Shown here one piece after another: positions 46,590 through 58,345 of a DNA stretch of 64,000 bases. Below the pieces are notes generated by a model that was not told where the DNA came from, made no database searches, and saw only the letters and a program-made list of their open reading frames with translations. Within the stretch, counting starts at the first letter, position 1. Each line of letters opens with the position of its first letter. This stretch comes from Gorsachius magnificus (taxonomy: Eukaryota; Chordata; Aves; Pelecaniformes; Ardeidae): the NCBI GenBank assembly GCA_034008185.1, contig CM067086.1:69300286-69364285 (forward strand), read 5' to 3'. Made by a program: the position numbers and the translations under genes.

Positions 46590-48599
46590 TATCTCAGGGT
46601 GAAGAGTCAACCTTGCCTTTCTTAGGTTGTAGGAGTCCGTGATCAGACATCATGTAACAACCCAAGCAAACTTAAGACGAGACATAGCATTAGCCTGACA
46701 AGTATGGTGGTAACTGGAAGATCCGAAGACAGATATCATCCTGCTCGTGATGATCTCCAGTAAAGGTGGACAGTGCCTGAACATTGGGCAAAGAAAAAGA
46801 AAACCCCTCAGAAGAGCCCTAAGAGATTGAAAGGGAAGTCCCCCAAAGTACCTGAAGCATCAACCAGTGAATATCAAACAGTAGCTGTTTGTCTTTGGGA
46901 CAACAAAAATTGCAGTGGATTACACAGCCCCGCAAGAGCCTGCAGACCCCCAGAGAGTGTTTGCAACATGGCCGGAGCTGGACAGACAGCGACATGGACA
47001 CTGAATCCATTTCAGATATATTAGTGTTGAATATCACGCCACTGGGCAAGCAGATAAACTTAATCCGAACATAGGAACCACTTCTTAATAGAGTAATAAA
47101 CCAAGTGGGTAAGGAAGAAATGTAGAAAAGGTAAAGCTTCTTGTAGTCATCATAAACATGTCCTACGCTTGGTTTTACCAAGGAGAAGCACCATTACAAG
47201 TGTGAATTCATAGAGCAAGTTAAGACTCACTGGTCGTGCAGCTCTATACCTTCACTGACGCATACACACAAAAGTGTAAATCCTTCAAGGCCAGTTTCCC
47301 ATCATTTGCAGAGTCTTTTGGCTTTGTGTCCCGTACTGAAGCTGTTCTGCTGGAAGATACCAAGCACTGATGATATACACAAGTGAAAAAGAAGCCCGAG
47401 GAGGGAAGAGCTGGAGGCCCCGCCTGTCCCAGACGGAGGCAGAGCTGCCAGACAAAATCCACCCAACACAAGAAGTCCTTGTAAAACCTGTCACGTCTCG
47501 ACCTCTGCAGTGCACACCACATTTTGGTGGAACATCGGTACTGTCACAAGCAGCTTGGTGGTTCTGCCCTCCCATTCCCTCCACAGCCACTGGAGCCCAC
47601 AGGAATTATCATTGCAGTCTCAGAATTCACAAGCTACATAAAATCAGGCAGGTCTTGGCGACTGAGAAGCATTTTGTAACATTAAAAAAAAAAAAACCAA
47701 AACACTCAAACTAAGACACTAACCAAAAAAACCTGCCTGACCCCAGACAAAGTGTGGGCTGTGGCTGGCAGAGGTAGCGCTCAGCGATGGAATCTGGCGG
47801 AGAGCAATTAGGATGATAAGCACAGAGCGGTCAGTGCAGCCTGCTCCAAGCCCCTGCTATTAAATTAAGATTGAGCTCTTTGCTTTGTTTAAAAGCACCG
47901 GGATACCGATCTCCCTGGGGTTACAGAATTATAACAAGAACATCAAAAAAAGGTTTAGAAGGACAAATGAAGTTAAATTAGGGATTGGAAAAGCCTAAGC
48001 AAAGGATCAAAGCCATTTTATACTGACCCCAGAAGAACTAGAAGCCGTTAGGGCTAGCTTTACAGGCCAGAAGCACAGGTCAAACAAAGCAGAAGAGGCC
48101 ACACCAGTGGCATGGAAAGAAGGCAGCACAGATTTGTTTGTGCTGGCTGGAAAAACCAAAGTGTTGGGACTTACCTTCAGCCCCACACTGCCAGGGAACT
48201 ATAACACCTCAGGGACTTCTAGATGTGGACATCACTCAATCCATTTTCCCTGGGAATCTATTCTAGGATTGATTTGAGGTCTGTAATATTGTTGCATGTT
48301 ATTTTTTAAAAGTTTTTAATCCACCCTTAAATGCCCTCTTTGCAGACATGAGCTGAGCATGGATACAGCAATGCCTGTCACTCACGTTCACATAAAGCAG
48401 TCGGGGTGATGGATCCTTAACCACGCTAATAAAGCACTAAACCTTACGTTTCCTTCCTATTAAACCTGCGTTTATTGGGTACACTGCAGCGAGAGAGGCA
48501 TGGAACATTATTTTCCCCATTGCCTTTTAATCCACTCATACATTTTCAACGTGCCGCTCTGAGATTTAACTGACCACATTCACTCTGGGTTCAATGAGT
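46590..48599. other. Unique DNA, no gene recognised
   Basis: About 2 kb. Includes A12 near 47683-47694. A lysine-rich 83-codon frame at 46773-47024 has no recognised domain. AT-rich 48250-48560 carries a few TAAT cores. Confidence 0.5.
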
Positions 48600-48884
48600 G
48601 ATCATAGTATCAAAGAATCACTTTGGTTGGAAAAGCCCTTGAAGCTCATCAAGTCCAACCGTCAACCTGGCACTGCCATCCCACCACTAAACCCTGTCCC
48701 TAAGCACCTCATCCATCCTTCTTTTAAATACCTCCAGGGATGAGGACTCGACCCCTTCCCTGGGCAGCCCACTCCAGTGCCTGACAACCCTCTCGGTGAA
48801 GAAATTTTTGCTAATGTCCAACCTAACCCTGCCCTGGCACAACTTCAGACCATTTCCCCCCGTCCTAATTTCCCCTCGTCCTAA
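48600..48884 (-). mobile_element. CR1 LINE 3' fragment, about 285 bp
   Basis: In antisense it has a decayed tail (ATAGTATCAAAGAATCAC), then CATCAAGTCCAACCGTC, CTGCCATCCCACCACTAAAC, AAATACCTCCAGGGATG, GGTGAAGAAATTTTTGCTAA and CGTCCTAATTTCCCC. It matches the minus-strand fragment at 61385-61608 and is moderately diverged. Confidence 0.93.
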
Positions 48885-50083
48885 ATGAAAGTGGCCAAGT
48901 CCTCAGCAGCCGGTCCGAAGAAAAGTCCACATACACCCCTGCTCTGCGAGAAACAGATCCTGAGCAAGGCAGGAGTCTTGGATGAAGGTCTCCAAACACG
49001 GAGCGCTGGGTGGGCCCATTCCACAGAGCATTCCTGTGTCTTAAAGAGCATCACCAGCCCATGTATTTGTGAAGAGAACCATGAAGTGTGATGTTCAAAC
49101 TGTCTGGTTGCCTGAAATACAGCGGTACAGACAGCGAGGTTTTCCAAAGCCTGTGGGAGGCCCGAGCCAGTGCATCAGAGGCATGGGCTAGTTCAGACAC
49201 GACGAGGTAACAGCCACAAAATCATGAAGCAGGCTCGTATGACCCCCAACGTCGGGGCGAGGGGTTACCTTGGCTTGCCAGCAAGGGATGGGAAGGCCAC
49301 AGTGGAAGAAGATGGAGTTAGAAGCTCCCAGTCAGGGAAGATGTGGCAAGGAGAGCGACCCCGAGATACAAGGTGACAGACAATAAAAAGGCAGAAGTTT
49401 GCAAAAGGAAGTAAAAAAAATGTACAAGTTTGGCAGAAATGCTCTGAGTGTATCCTGCTAACACATGCCCAAAGCCCTACGAGAAGGAATACGTGCAGTG
49501 GTCAATGATAACTGAAGTCACCTTCCTCTCTGTGGTCAATGGGGAGGACCTGCTCCCTGTCAGGGTTACAGCCTGTCCCCATGGCCGGAGCACCAAGAAA
49601 CCAGGGGTGCAGCCCAGCCGACCCCCTAGCCCCGAGCACCCCAGCTCCGCTGGCTGCCAGCCCCCGGGCAGGCTCAGCCCCACCGGTGCCCCCCCGATCC
49701 GCCACAGAGGAGCCCACCCGAAAGCAGCTCCTTGGCCATGAGTTGCCCCCCGCCTGCCTCTCCTGGTCTCTCGAGAGAAGCGGTGCCGCTGCCGCAGCCC
49801 CACGGCAAGTGCCGCTGGGAAGGACCCTGCATGCAAACGGCAAGCAATTACAATTAATAAAACACAGAGAGCGAACGAGATTACTGTTATAATAGGATAC
49901 CTCGAAGCACAGCCCAGCAAGCGAGGAGAGGAGGTGGTACCTAAGTCAGACTAACACCACAAGTCCTGCTTTTCACCAGGAGTGCTTTGTGTCCTTCTGT
50001 GTTTAGTTCATTGCTTTGGTGTTTAGTCCATTGCTTTGTTGATGACAAGGCAGCGTGATGGACAGCTAAGTCCCATTTCAGTT
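48885..50083. other. Unique DNA, no gene recognised
   Basis: 1.2 kb. Open frames of 97-147 codons at 49448-49920 overlap on both strands in GC-rich DNA and show no domain. Confidence 0.5.
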
Positions 50084-50960
50084 TGTATTGGGTTTGTGTG
50101 GCAATGTCTTGGTATTGGCAGGAGGTGCTCCAGGTGCCGGAGCAGAGATTCCCCTGCAGCCCACGGGGAAGACCATGGTGGGGCAGGCTGTCCCCCTGCA
50201 GCCCATGGAGGTCCATGGTGGAGCAGATCCCCACCTACAGCCCATAGAGGACCCCACGCCGGAGCGGGTGGATGCCCGAAGGGAGGAGGCTGTGACCCCG
50301 TGGGAAGCCCACACCAGATCAGGTTCCTGGCAAGACTGTGTGGGCCCGTGGGGGGGAGAGCCCACACCAAGGCAGGTTTGCCGGTAGAACTTGTGACCCC
50401 ATGGGGGACCCAACGCTGGAGCAGTCTGCTCCTGAGGGGCTGCACCCCGTGGAAATTATGGACCCATGCTGGAGCAGTTCGTGAAGAAGGGAAGGACTCA
50501 CGTTGGAGAAGTTCCCGGAGGACTGTCTGCCGTGAGAGGGACCCCACGCGTGAGCAGGGGCAGAGTCCTCTCCCGAGGATGAAGAAGCGGCAGAGACAAC
50601 GTGTGATGAACTGACCCCAACCCCCATCCCCGTCCCCCTGCGCCGCTCGGGGGAGTAGGTAGAGGAACTGGGAGTGAAGTTGAGCCCAGAGAAGAAGGGA
50701 GGGGTGGGGGGAAGGTGTTTTAAGATTTAGCAGTTTTTCTCCTCTCCTTCTCTGATTTTGATTGTTAATAAATTAAATTAATTTTTTTTCAAGTTGAGTC
50801 TGTTTTGCCTGTGATGGTAACTGGTGAATGATCTCTCCCTGTCCTTATTTCGACCCATGAGCCCTTTGATTTACTTTTCTCTCCCCTGTCTGGTTAAAGA
50901 GGGGAGCGATGGAGCAGCTTTGGTGAGCCCCTGGCGTCCAGCCAGTGTCTAACCACAACA
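50084..50960 (+). mobile_element. Solo LTR of a second avian ERV family, 877 bp, with 5-bp target duplication
   Basis: It starts TGTATTGG and ends CCACAACA (6 of 8 inverted match), and is flanked by CAGTT at 50079-50083 and 50961-50965. An AATAAA signal at 50767-50772, followed by a T-rich stretch, gives plus orientation. The first half is GC-rich with imperfect 39-42-bp repeats. No internal retroviral genes are present. Open frames inside (50036-50614 plus, 50023-50547 minus) follow from the repeats. The 5-bp duplication suggests an ERVL-like integrase; the family assignment is inference. Confidence 0.9.
50151..50275. repeat. Imperfect 39-42-bp internal repeats of the LTR, about 3 units
   Basis: CAGCCCA recurs at 50157, 50199 and 50238 in similar surroundings (CCCCTGCAGCCCATGG, then CCATGGTGGAGCAG). 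Further diverged units may follow to about 50560 (repeated GGAGCAG and GACCCCATG-type words). In retroviral U3 regions such repeats can act as enhancers; that is not shown here. Confidence 0.7.
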
Positions 50961-50965
50961 CAGTT

Positions 50966-52924
50966 ATAAAAAAAATATTGGAAGACATTAGGCATTGTGA
51001 GCACAGGCAAAATTAAATTTACAAATGAGATTCATAGGGGAAGGCCACAGTGAACAGGAGCTCGACTCTAAAACCTGCATTCCAGCTTCAGCAAAGGACA
51101 CACAGACACTGCAGTGCACGTCTGGTTCCTCCAGCCCCTGCCGCGTTAACACCTTCAACAAATGCAGCAGGCCATTTAAAAATAAGCACATAAATAAACA
51201 AAAAGGTTTATCCCAAGGACCACACGTTGCCGTTGCACACCCAGCCCCCGTGGCTGTCGCCAGCCCAGCAGCTCCCGCCCCACGTCCCGCTAGGACGGCA
51301 CGGGTTGCCAACGCGTGCTGACACTTCAGCTTGCCCCAGCAAAGCCCCAGCCAACCTGATGTCCTGAGGCAGGAGGTGGGATCTCTCGGTCCTCCCGTGC
51401 CTGTCCCTGGCATCCTGACAGACTGGGAAGGTTTTTCTGAAATGCACCTTCTAGAAACATTCTACTGTGTAACCATTAATATCTCCAATAAGATAAACTT
51501 CCTGGGCTTTTGCCTAGCAAGTGGGAAGGCAGCCAAGCCGGAGCGTGCAGACCACTGTCCAACCACTCACAAGCACACAGAAGAGAGGAGAAAAATAATG
51601 ATCAACGTTGGACTGACACGCTGATATCCAGGTCCTGTATCAGTAAAGACATGGGCTTGAAATGGCAACACCAGGAACCGTAGAGTTGCCAACTCCATAC
51701 GCAGTGGGCTTCAGTCACACTTCAAATGATTATCCCTATGGGCATCTGAAGTGAAATGCTCAGGAATTCTTCTTCAACAGGCACCAATAGCCTGTACATA
51801 AGGATCTGAAGGCACAAGGTCCAGCCGACCTCCACCTCCACATCCCACTGCCTATTCCCCGGCTCCAGGGAGCATCTTCCAAGCATAATTTGTACCATAA
51901 GGGCTTCCCAACACAGAGCTGTGCTCTTGCAGAAGAGGGAAGATTAATCTTCACCCTTGACTTCTCACTGCATCTTGAACCTAGGTCTCGCAGAAGCCAG
52001 ACCAGAGCCTCAGTCTTCATCTCCTCCAGCCACTGACCACCGAATCCACGCACCGCAAGCCACGTTTGAGCGATGAAGGGCATCACGCAGGTCACACAAC
52101 CTTCAGCCCTCACGCCTCTGTGGGGATCAGGGGGCTGGTGGGGCGGAGGAATTACACCGGCCCTGAACCACTTTAAAATATACTGAGCCTTCCTCTTTGC
52201 AGACTCACATGGTTATTTTGTTTGGACTCTTCAGAAAATGTGTTGTAGAAACATTTTGCCTGCAGAAGCCTGCTGGAAGATTGATGGTTATAGCTATGGC
52301 CAGCACAGGAGTACGCTCTAAATAACGATTTCAAGGCAGGTAGTCTTCTGGCTGCAAGCACTGTATCTGTTGCTTCCGCAGCTGAAATATTGAAGACTCA
52401 CAGAGGTGTTTCACATCCAAAGTGATGTTAGGACCAGGCACTGCATAGCAGAGGCTGGTGATATTTACAGTGCAAAAGACGACTCCGTGGCACCTGCCAA
52501 ACGGTGCCACGGCGAGCGGAGCCGCAGAGAATTTCATGCCACCAGAGCCTCCACCATCACCTACAAGAAATGCCCCTGCCTGCTGAGAAGAAACACATCA
52601 GCTGTCACCGAACGGCCTTGTCTGTCCCAGAGCTAACGTGGCTCTTGCAGGCTCCAGAAGGATGCTGCGTTTCAGGCTGGAATAGGAGTGGTGCCAAGAT
52701 TTGGGAAGAGCAGCCTTGCTGGGGGGCACTGCCTCTTGCCTGAGTGGCTGGGCCAGCACGAACCCCGCTCCTCATCCAGACCAGGTTATATCCCCAAACC
52801 ACCCGGCAAGGAGGGCACGGCTAAGGCTTTGCTTGCCAACGCACACGGGGTTTATGTGGTACTTCCTACCAAACCACAAGCTCTTCTAAAACAAATGGCA
52901 ATTTTAAAATGCTTTGCTGAATAT
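50966..52924. other. Unique DNA, no gene recognised
   Basis: About 2 kb with no recognised repeat. Open frames up to 141 codons have no family resemblance. Confidence 0.5.
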
Positions 52925-53251
52925 GATTTGTAGCCTGGAGAAGAGAAAGGCTGAGAGGGGATCTCATCAACACCTACAAATATCTCAAGGGGGGATGGTT
53001 TTAAACTGAAGCAGGGGAGGGTTAGACTGGATCTAAGGAGGAAATTCTTTCCAGTGAGGGGGGTGAAACCCTGGCAGGGGTTGCCCAGAGAGGGGGTGGA
53101 GGCCCCATCCCTGGGACCATTCCAGGCCAGGTTGGAGGGGGCTGTGAGCAACCTGATGTGGTTCAAGGTGTCCCTGCTCCTGCAGGGGGGTTGGGCTGGG
53201 TGACCTCTGGGGGTCCCTTCCAACACAAAACTTTCTGGGATTCTATAATTC
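52925..53251 (+). mobile_element. Mosaic CR1 LINE fragment joining two subfamilies
   Basis: The first 60 bases (AGCCTGGAGAAGAG, GGGGATCTCATCAACACC, AAATATCTCAAGG) match the subfamily of the 38.9- and 54.6-kb copies. From GGGGATGGTTTTAAACTG (about 52990) the sequence is that of the 28.4- and 45.9-kb subfamily to its end (GGTCCCTTCCAACAC, TTCTGGGATTCTATAAT). The switch falls in CAAGG/GGGGG, shared by both. About 100 bases of coding sequence that either parent would carry between these blocks are absent. Confidence 0.9.
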
Positions 53252-54626
53252 CTTAACAGAATCCCTGTTACCAGCTTCTGAGGAGACTGGCTGTTGTTTT
53301 ATTTATTTTTTTTAAATTGTCACTGCCCAGCATAACCTGCTTTATGGCAAGGACTTTATATACGCATAGCACTTAGCCAGCTTCAGGAAAAGCTCACATT
53401 TGCCAAATTGCAGGTTTCCACCCTGGAAACCGCCAGCCAGGGATGCAGGGATCTGTGTGGCGAGCAAAACCTCATGGGGCACACCATGGAGCAGCGCTGG
53501 GGGCCGGCGAAGCAAAGAAGCTCCGAGCTGCTCGCCCCGGGAGTGCCGGCCAGCCCAGGCACCAGCAGAGGGGGAAAAACCCAGCACAGCCCTGCACAAA
53601 GCCCGTGGCTCTTTATGCTGATAAATGGTCACAAGAAGTAACTACACAGCCTCCCAGAAAAATCTACAGATTAAATCAGGGTTTTACATGACTTGATTTA
53701 AATCTGGCCATTTATTTCTGTTTATTCATACTAGAATTAATTTGATTTAATTCTGGCTCCTCCGAGCTTGAATTTTGCAGTACTATTAATGCACTTCTAA
53801 CGTAGCTCTGTGCAGGCCCAGTGTAACGCCGTATCTAATTCGAATTAATAACATTCATAAAAGTACACAGATTCTTCTGTATCCACTCTAAGCGGCCAAA
53901 AACCTAATGAACTTGTGAAAAAAAACACAGTAGAGGTAATTGGTTAATTAAACTGGTGAGTATTTCACACCGCCCGGCACGGTGTTGGCTACAGGAAAGA
54001 GGACACTGAGCTCAGGAAATTAATGGAGTTAGGAGGGAGCCATCCATAACATCTGACCGACAGACCAAGCTACACCTTATTTATTAACAGAATCTATACT
54101 GAAACGGAGGCCAGCATGCTGATGGAGAGCTTCATTAAAAAATAGTGTCAGTCCTACATTATCTAAATTACACTTAGATCCACGCTTAATTGCACTGGCT
54201 TAGCCTAAACAGGAGTCCCCCCCTCAGAAAATAATGAGCTTCATACCTGACACCAGAAGAGATGGGGATAAATTCAAGAGTGCTTTGACTCTTAATCAGG
54301 CAATTATATTTTCTTCTTGCTCCTGAATTAATTAAAGAAGAAAATAGCTACAGCATTAAGACACTTTTACTATAAAAACAGATTCGTGTCCATTTGTAAA
54401 AGGCAGAAGTGAGCCATACAAACAGGAGATTTCCTCAGACTGACAAAGACCAGTCCCCAGCCAATTCCTCCTCCCAAAGTGATGAAAAGGGGGCTTCCCG
54501 TCAGCACCGCTGGTCAACTACGGACATCTGGGACTCGTCCTGTCTGTTTGTACCAGGCTGGTAGGAAAGCTTTGCAAAATTCAAAATTTTTCTATTTCCA
54601 ATAAGAAAAGAACAAAACCTTTTTGC
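53252..54626. other. Unique AT-rich DNA, TAAT-dense candidate regulatory block
   Basis: 53640-54400 is repeat-free and AT-rich with many TAAT/ATTA cores, including TAATTGGTTAATTAA at 53938-53952 and GAATTAATTAAAG near 54325. No exon recognised. Enhancer function is possible but untested. Confidence 0.45.
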
Positions 54627-55173
54627 CTTCACAGAATCCCAGAATCCCAGCCTGGCAGGGGCTGGCAGGGCCCTCCGGAGCTCCCCCAGTGCCACCCCCC
54701 TGCCCAAGCAGGCTCACCCAGAGCAGGGGGCACAGGACAGCGGCCAGGCGGGGGTTGAAGATCTCCAGAGAAGGAGACTCCACAGCCCCCCTGGGCAGCC
54801 TGGGCCAGGGCTCGGGCACCCACACAGTCAACAAGTTCTTCCTCCTGTTCAACTGGAACCTCTTCTGCTTCAGGTTGTGCCCATGGCCCCTTGTCCTGGC
54901 ACTGGGCACCACTGAGAAGAGTCTGGCTCTGTCCTCGTGACCCCCACCCTTGAGATATTTGTAGGTGTTGATGAGATCCCCTCTCAACCTTCTCCTCTCC
55001 AGGCTGGACAAGCCCAGCTCCCTCAGCCTTTCCTGGTAGGGGAGATGCTCCAGTCCCCCCATCATCCTTGTTGCTCTCCTCTGGACTCTCTCCAGGAGTT
55101 CCTCATCTTTCTTGAACCGGGGAGCCCAGAACTGGACCCAGTGCTCCAGGTGGGGTCTCACCAGGGTCTTCAC
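54627..55173 (-). mobile_element. CR1 LINE 3' fragment, about 535 bp
   Basis: Body 54633-55167 in antisense, from AGAATCCCAGAATCCCAG to CTCCAGGTGGGGTCTCACC. It carries an open minus-strand frame for the ORF2 C-terminus (about 190 codons; residues like [20 protein letters not shown]). CTTCAC occurs on both sides (54627-54632 and 55168-55173) and may be a short target duplication, though six bases could be chance. It is closest to the 38.9-kb copy. Confidence 0.94.
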
Positions 55174-57992
55174 TGAGCTCATTTTGCCTTTTCAGAGTCC
55201 TTCAAGGCAACCACTGGGTTCGAGCCATCGGCAAGCTGGGTCCAAGCCCACCACCACCCAACATGTCCCGGAGCCCAAAGAGCGGTTTGAGATATTGTGC
55301 TAACCACCCTCTGGCCTCTCCACACAGGCTTCCACCTTTTCAGAAAGACAGAAGCGTCAGTACAGAGATGAGAAAGCACCAGCTGTTTTCTAACCTCCTG
55401 TTAGGATTTTCCCTAAGTCACGGATACCCCTAGGTGAAACCTCAGCTTCATTGACGGCGCTGCCTCCATCCTTATTGAAGGAACTAGCTTAGACTCGCTA
55501 CTGCCGAGGGAGGCTTTACACCCGATTTTGCTGAGCACGCCCTTGTTGCTGACCTTGGCCACAGCCCCCTGGCCGACGCACCTCGCCTCTCTGCATCCAC
55601 CCCAGCCACCAGGCCACCACAATTGCTTCCCCGCCAGAGTTTTCCCCATTCTAGAGTTTATGAAACAAACCTGAGATGGGAAGTGAAGCAAAGCGCTCCT
55701 GGATCGCTTTGCGGATCAAAAGTGCTGGAGCATCCAGCCCCCGCAGCACACCCGTGAATCCCAGACCCCGCCAGGGTATCAGGTAAGCTTTATTTTACTT
55801 TGGTAAGAGAACATGAGGGATTTTTTGCTCACTGAATGTATGGCACGCCCATCGAGAAGGTGTAGCGGTGTGCTGCCCCCTCGCCTCTGACTCCCCGTCC
55901 CTTCACCTCTTCCAAGCGATAACCACCCGTGGCGGTGGTGATGGATGTGTCTGGGCGTGAAGGATGCACCCAGTGGATGTGGGGGAGACAGATAACAACA
56001 CCAGAGCCAAGGGCTACTGTGGAATGTGCCCACCTGAGCACAGTGGTCAGGATGCAAATATGACTGTGAGCCAACCATCCTGCCCCCATCACCAGCGAGC
56101 AGCCCCAGAGCCCTTGGAGCTCTCCCGCACGGCAGCGGCTGCACGCCAGGATCTCCCCGGGAGCAGGGACCCCTCTCAAGGTCACTCCTCGAGGCTGAGA
56201 GATTCCTTACCATGAGAGATCCTCGGTAAGTGGCTCACAGCATGCTAACTTGGAAACCTTAGCTAAGTGACATAAAGGATTGATTGCGCATATATAATCC
56301 TTGAGCCATAAACCGTTGACCAAGTCTGGGACTAGGATTGGATCCAGCTGCACTCAGACTCCTCTCTGAGGGAGTTTAGAAAGCCAGGGGATCTTTGCTG
56401 AACCTCCTGACTCAATGGGAGGGTCTCCCTGACAGCTTTGTCTGACCCTGTCCTCTGTGCAGTAAATAACCAAGCGTACCTTGCCATCGAATCTCATAAA
56501 CTATTGTTGCATTTACCACTGACCTTTGTTAACTCACTGTTTTACACCAACAAACCACATTATTTTTGCCTCCCTCTCACTCCATCCGCGACAGAAGGCA
56601 GTAGACACCATGCATGTGGTGATTCGTTCTGGATGTGCGCTCGTTAACGGCTGCTGAAATCTACAGTGACACAGCAAGGTGAATGTAGCACAAAAGTATT
56701 TTTTCCCCCCATTTACAGCCCCTGGCTAGTGTGGCACCAGAGCCCCACGCCACGGGTGACGGCGACACGGAGCCTGCCCTAACCCCGCTTGCCCTGACGC
56801 TCCCTGCGGCCAGGAAAGCTGCAGAACAGAGCACAGAAACACTGGGATCTGCCGTGCCTGCGGAAAGCTGCCACAGACACGAGTGACCCCCTAGTTCTGA
56901 GCAGCCCCCGGACCCCGTTTCTAAGTGGTTAAATACGCAGCTGGAACACACTCGGTCTGAGACCCAGCCTTCTGACGAGAGTAGATCTGGACTGCAGCAT
57001 TAGCATTATTAGTTACAATATATTTTTTTTTTTATTAAGGCCCATTAGCTAATATTGTCATTTAATCTTAGGGCATTTAGTTTTGCTCTCAGTATTCAGC
57101 ACTGCTGCGGTCGGGCTGTCGGGCACTTGCACACTGGGGAGAGGAGCCAGAACAGCCAAACGTGGTGTCCGAGGGCAACCTGCAAAGCCAAAATGTGTGG
57201 ACAGTGTGTCAGCCCCCGACAGCCCTGCCAGCACAGGGGAGCAGCAGAGAGAACGTTGCTACAGCCACCTCTCATCAGTGACAACGGGCATAGGCCCAAA
57301 TAATCATTGCTGGCAGCGTGGGAGGGATGGGGACACAGCAGCCCTGACCACGCTCACCACGGCAGGGATGGGGACACAGCAGCCCTGACCATGCTCACCA
57401 CGGCAGGGATGGGGACACAGCAGCCCTGACCACGCTCACCACGGCAGGGATGGGGACACAGCAGCCCTGACCACGCTCACCACGGCAGGGATAGGGACAT
57501 CGCAGCTCAGCATCCCTCAGAAATCAAATTGTTTCTTTGCACAGCTTGGGAATAATGCTTTTGGGTTTTTTTTGCAACAGGAAGCATTTCCCTGTTGGTT
57601 TGCTGGTTTTTGTCATTTGGGGTCTTTTTTAAGTGCTATTTTAATAACACAGTCCCTCCCCATGCTGTTGGCACATCGGTACAGCGCAGGTGCTGCACAG
57701 GAGTGGGGAGCCACACGAGGAATCCCTCTTTCCCAGTTTTGCAAGAGCGCTGAACGTGCAATCCTGTTCACAGGCACGAGTGATCCGAGTCTGACGGGCT
57801 CTGCGGAGACTCGCTCCCGAAAGGCGGAGAGGCAGGGCAGCGGCCGGCGGGCTGTGGCCATGGAGCTCTTCCTCTCGAGCCGCAGCAGACGAAGGGCAGC
57901 AGGGCCAGTGCTCCTGGGTCTGCCCTGCAAGCTGAGGGCTGAAGGCCAACTGGGAGGGCAGCACTGATTGATATTAGCGCTCCTCTTCATCG
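55174..57992. other. Unique DNA with a 41-bp minisatellite and an LTR-like block
   Basis: No gene recognised. 56220-56560 resembles an old LTR in layout (TATATAA near 56290, GTAAATAA near 56461) without clear ends. 56990-57070 is a TAAT-rich island. The minisatellite is at 57323-57507. 57780-57860 is CpG-rich. Confidence 0.45.
57323..57507. repeat. 41-bp minisatellite, about 4.5 nearly identical units
   Basis: Units start at 57323, 57364, 57405 and 57446, with a partial fifth at 57487. Each has AGGGATGGGGACACAGCAGC, then CCTGACCACGCTCACCACGG, with a single C/T change in the second unit and divergence beginning in the fifth. Near identity implies recent expansion or homogenisation. Confidence 0.96.
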
Positions 57993-58345
57993 GACTGAGA
58001 GGGGACCTCATCAACACGGACAAATATCTCCAGGGTGGGGGTCACGAGGACGGAGCCAGACTCTTCCCAGTGGTGCCCAGTGCCAGGACAAGGGGCCATG
58101 GGCACAACCTGAAGCAGAAGAGGTTCCAGTTGAACGGGAGGAAGAACTTGTTGCCTGTGAGGGTGATGGAGCCCTGGCCCAGGCTGCCCAGGGGGGCTGT
58201 GGAGTCTCCTTCTCTGGAGATCTTCAACCCCCGCCTGGCCGCTGTCCTGTGCCCCCTGCTCTGGGTGAGCCTGCTTGAGCAGGAAGGTTGGACTAGATGA
58301 TCTCCTGAGGTCCCTTCCAACCCTTGCCAGTCTGGGATTCTGTGA
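57993..58345 (+). mobile_element. CR1 LINE 3' fragment, about 350 bp
   Basis: It starts at GGACTGAGAGGGGACCTCATC and encodes an open frame to the normal ORF2 stop ([20 protein letters not shown] ... WVSLLEQEGWTR, stop in ACTAGATGATC). It ends with GGTCCCTTCCAACCC and TGGGATTCTGTGA. It preserves the usual CR1 ORF2 terminus that the 38.9-kb copy has lost. Confidence 0.94.

Noticed and set aside
46773..47024. Lysine-rich 83-codon frame suggesting a basic protein N-terminus
   Set aside because: The basic run comes from an A-rich stretch; no domain follows and no splice context is evident.
50023..50614. Overlapping open frames of 174-192 codons on both strands
   Set aside because: They fall almost wholly in the 50.1-kb LTR and follow from its GC-rich internal repeats; an LTR does not encode protein there.
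54620..55195. TTTTGCCTT on both sides of the 54.6-kb CR1 as a target duplication
   Set aside because: The right copy lies about 14 bases beyond the CR1 end with unexplained sequence between. The adjacent CTTCAC pair fits the element ends better, and even that is short.
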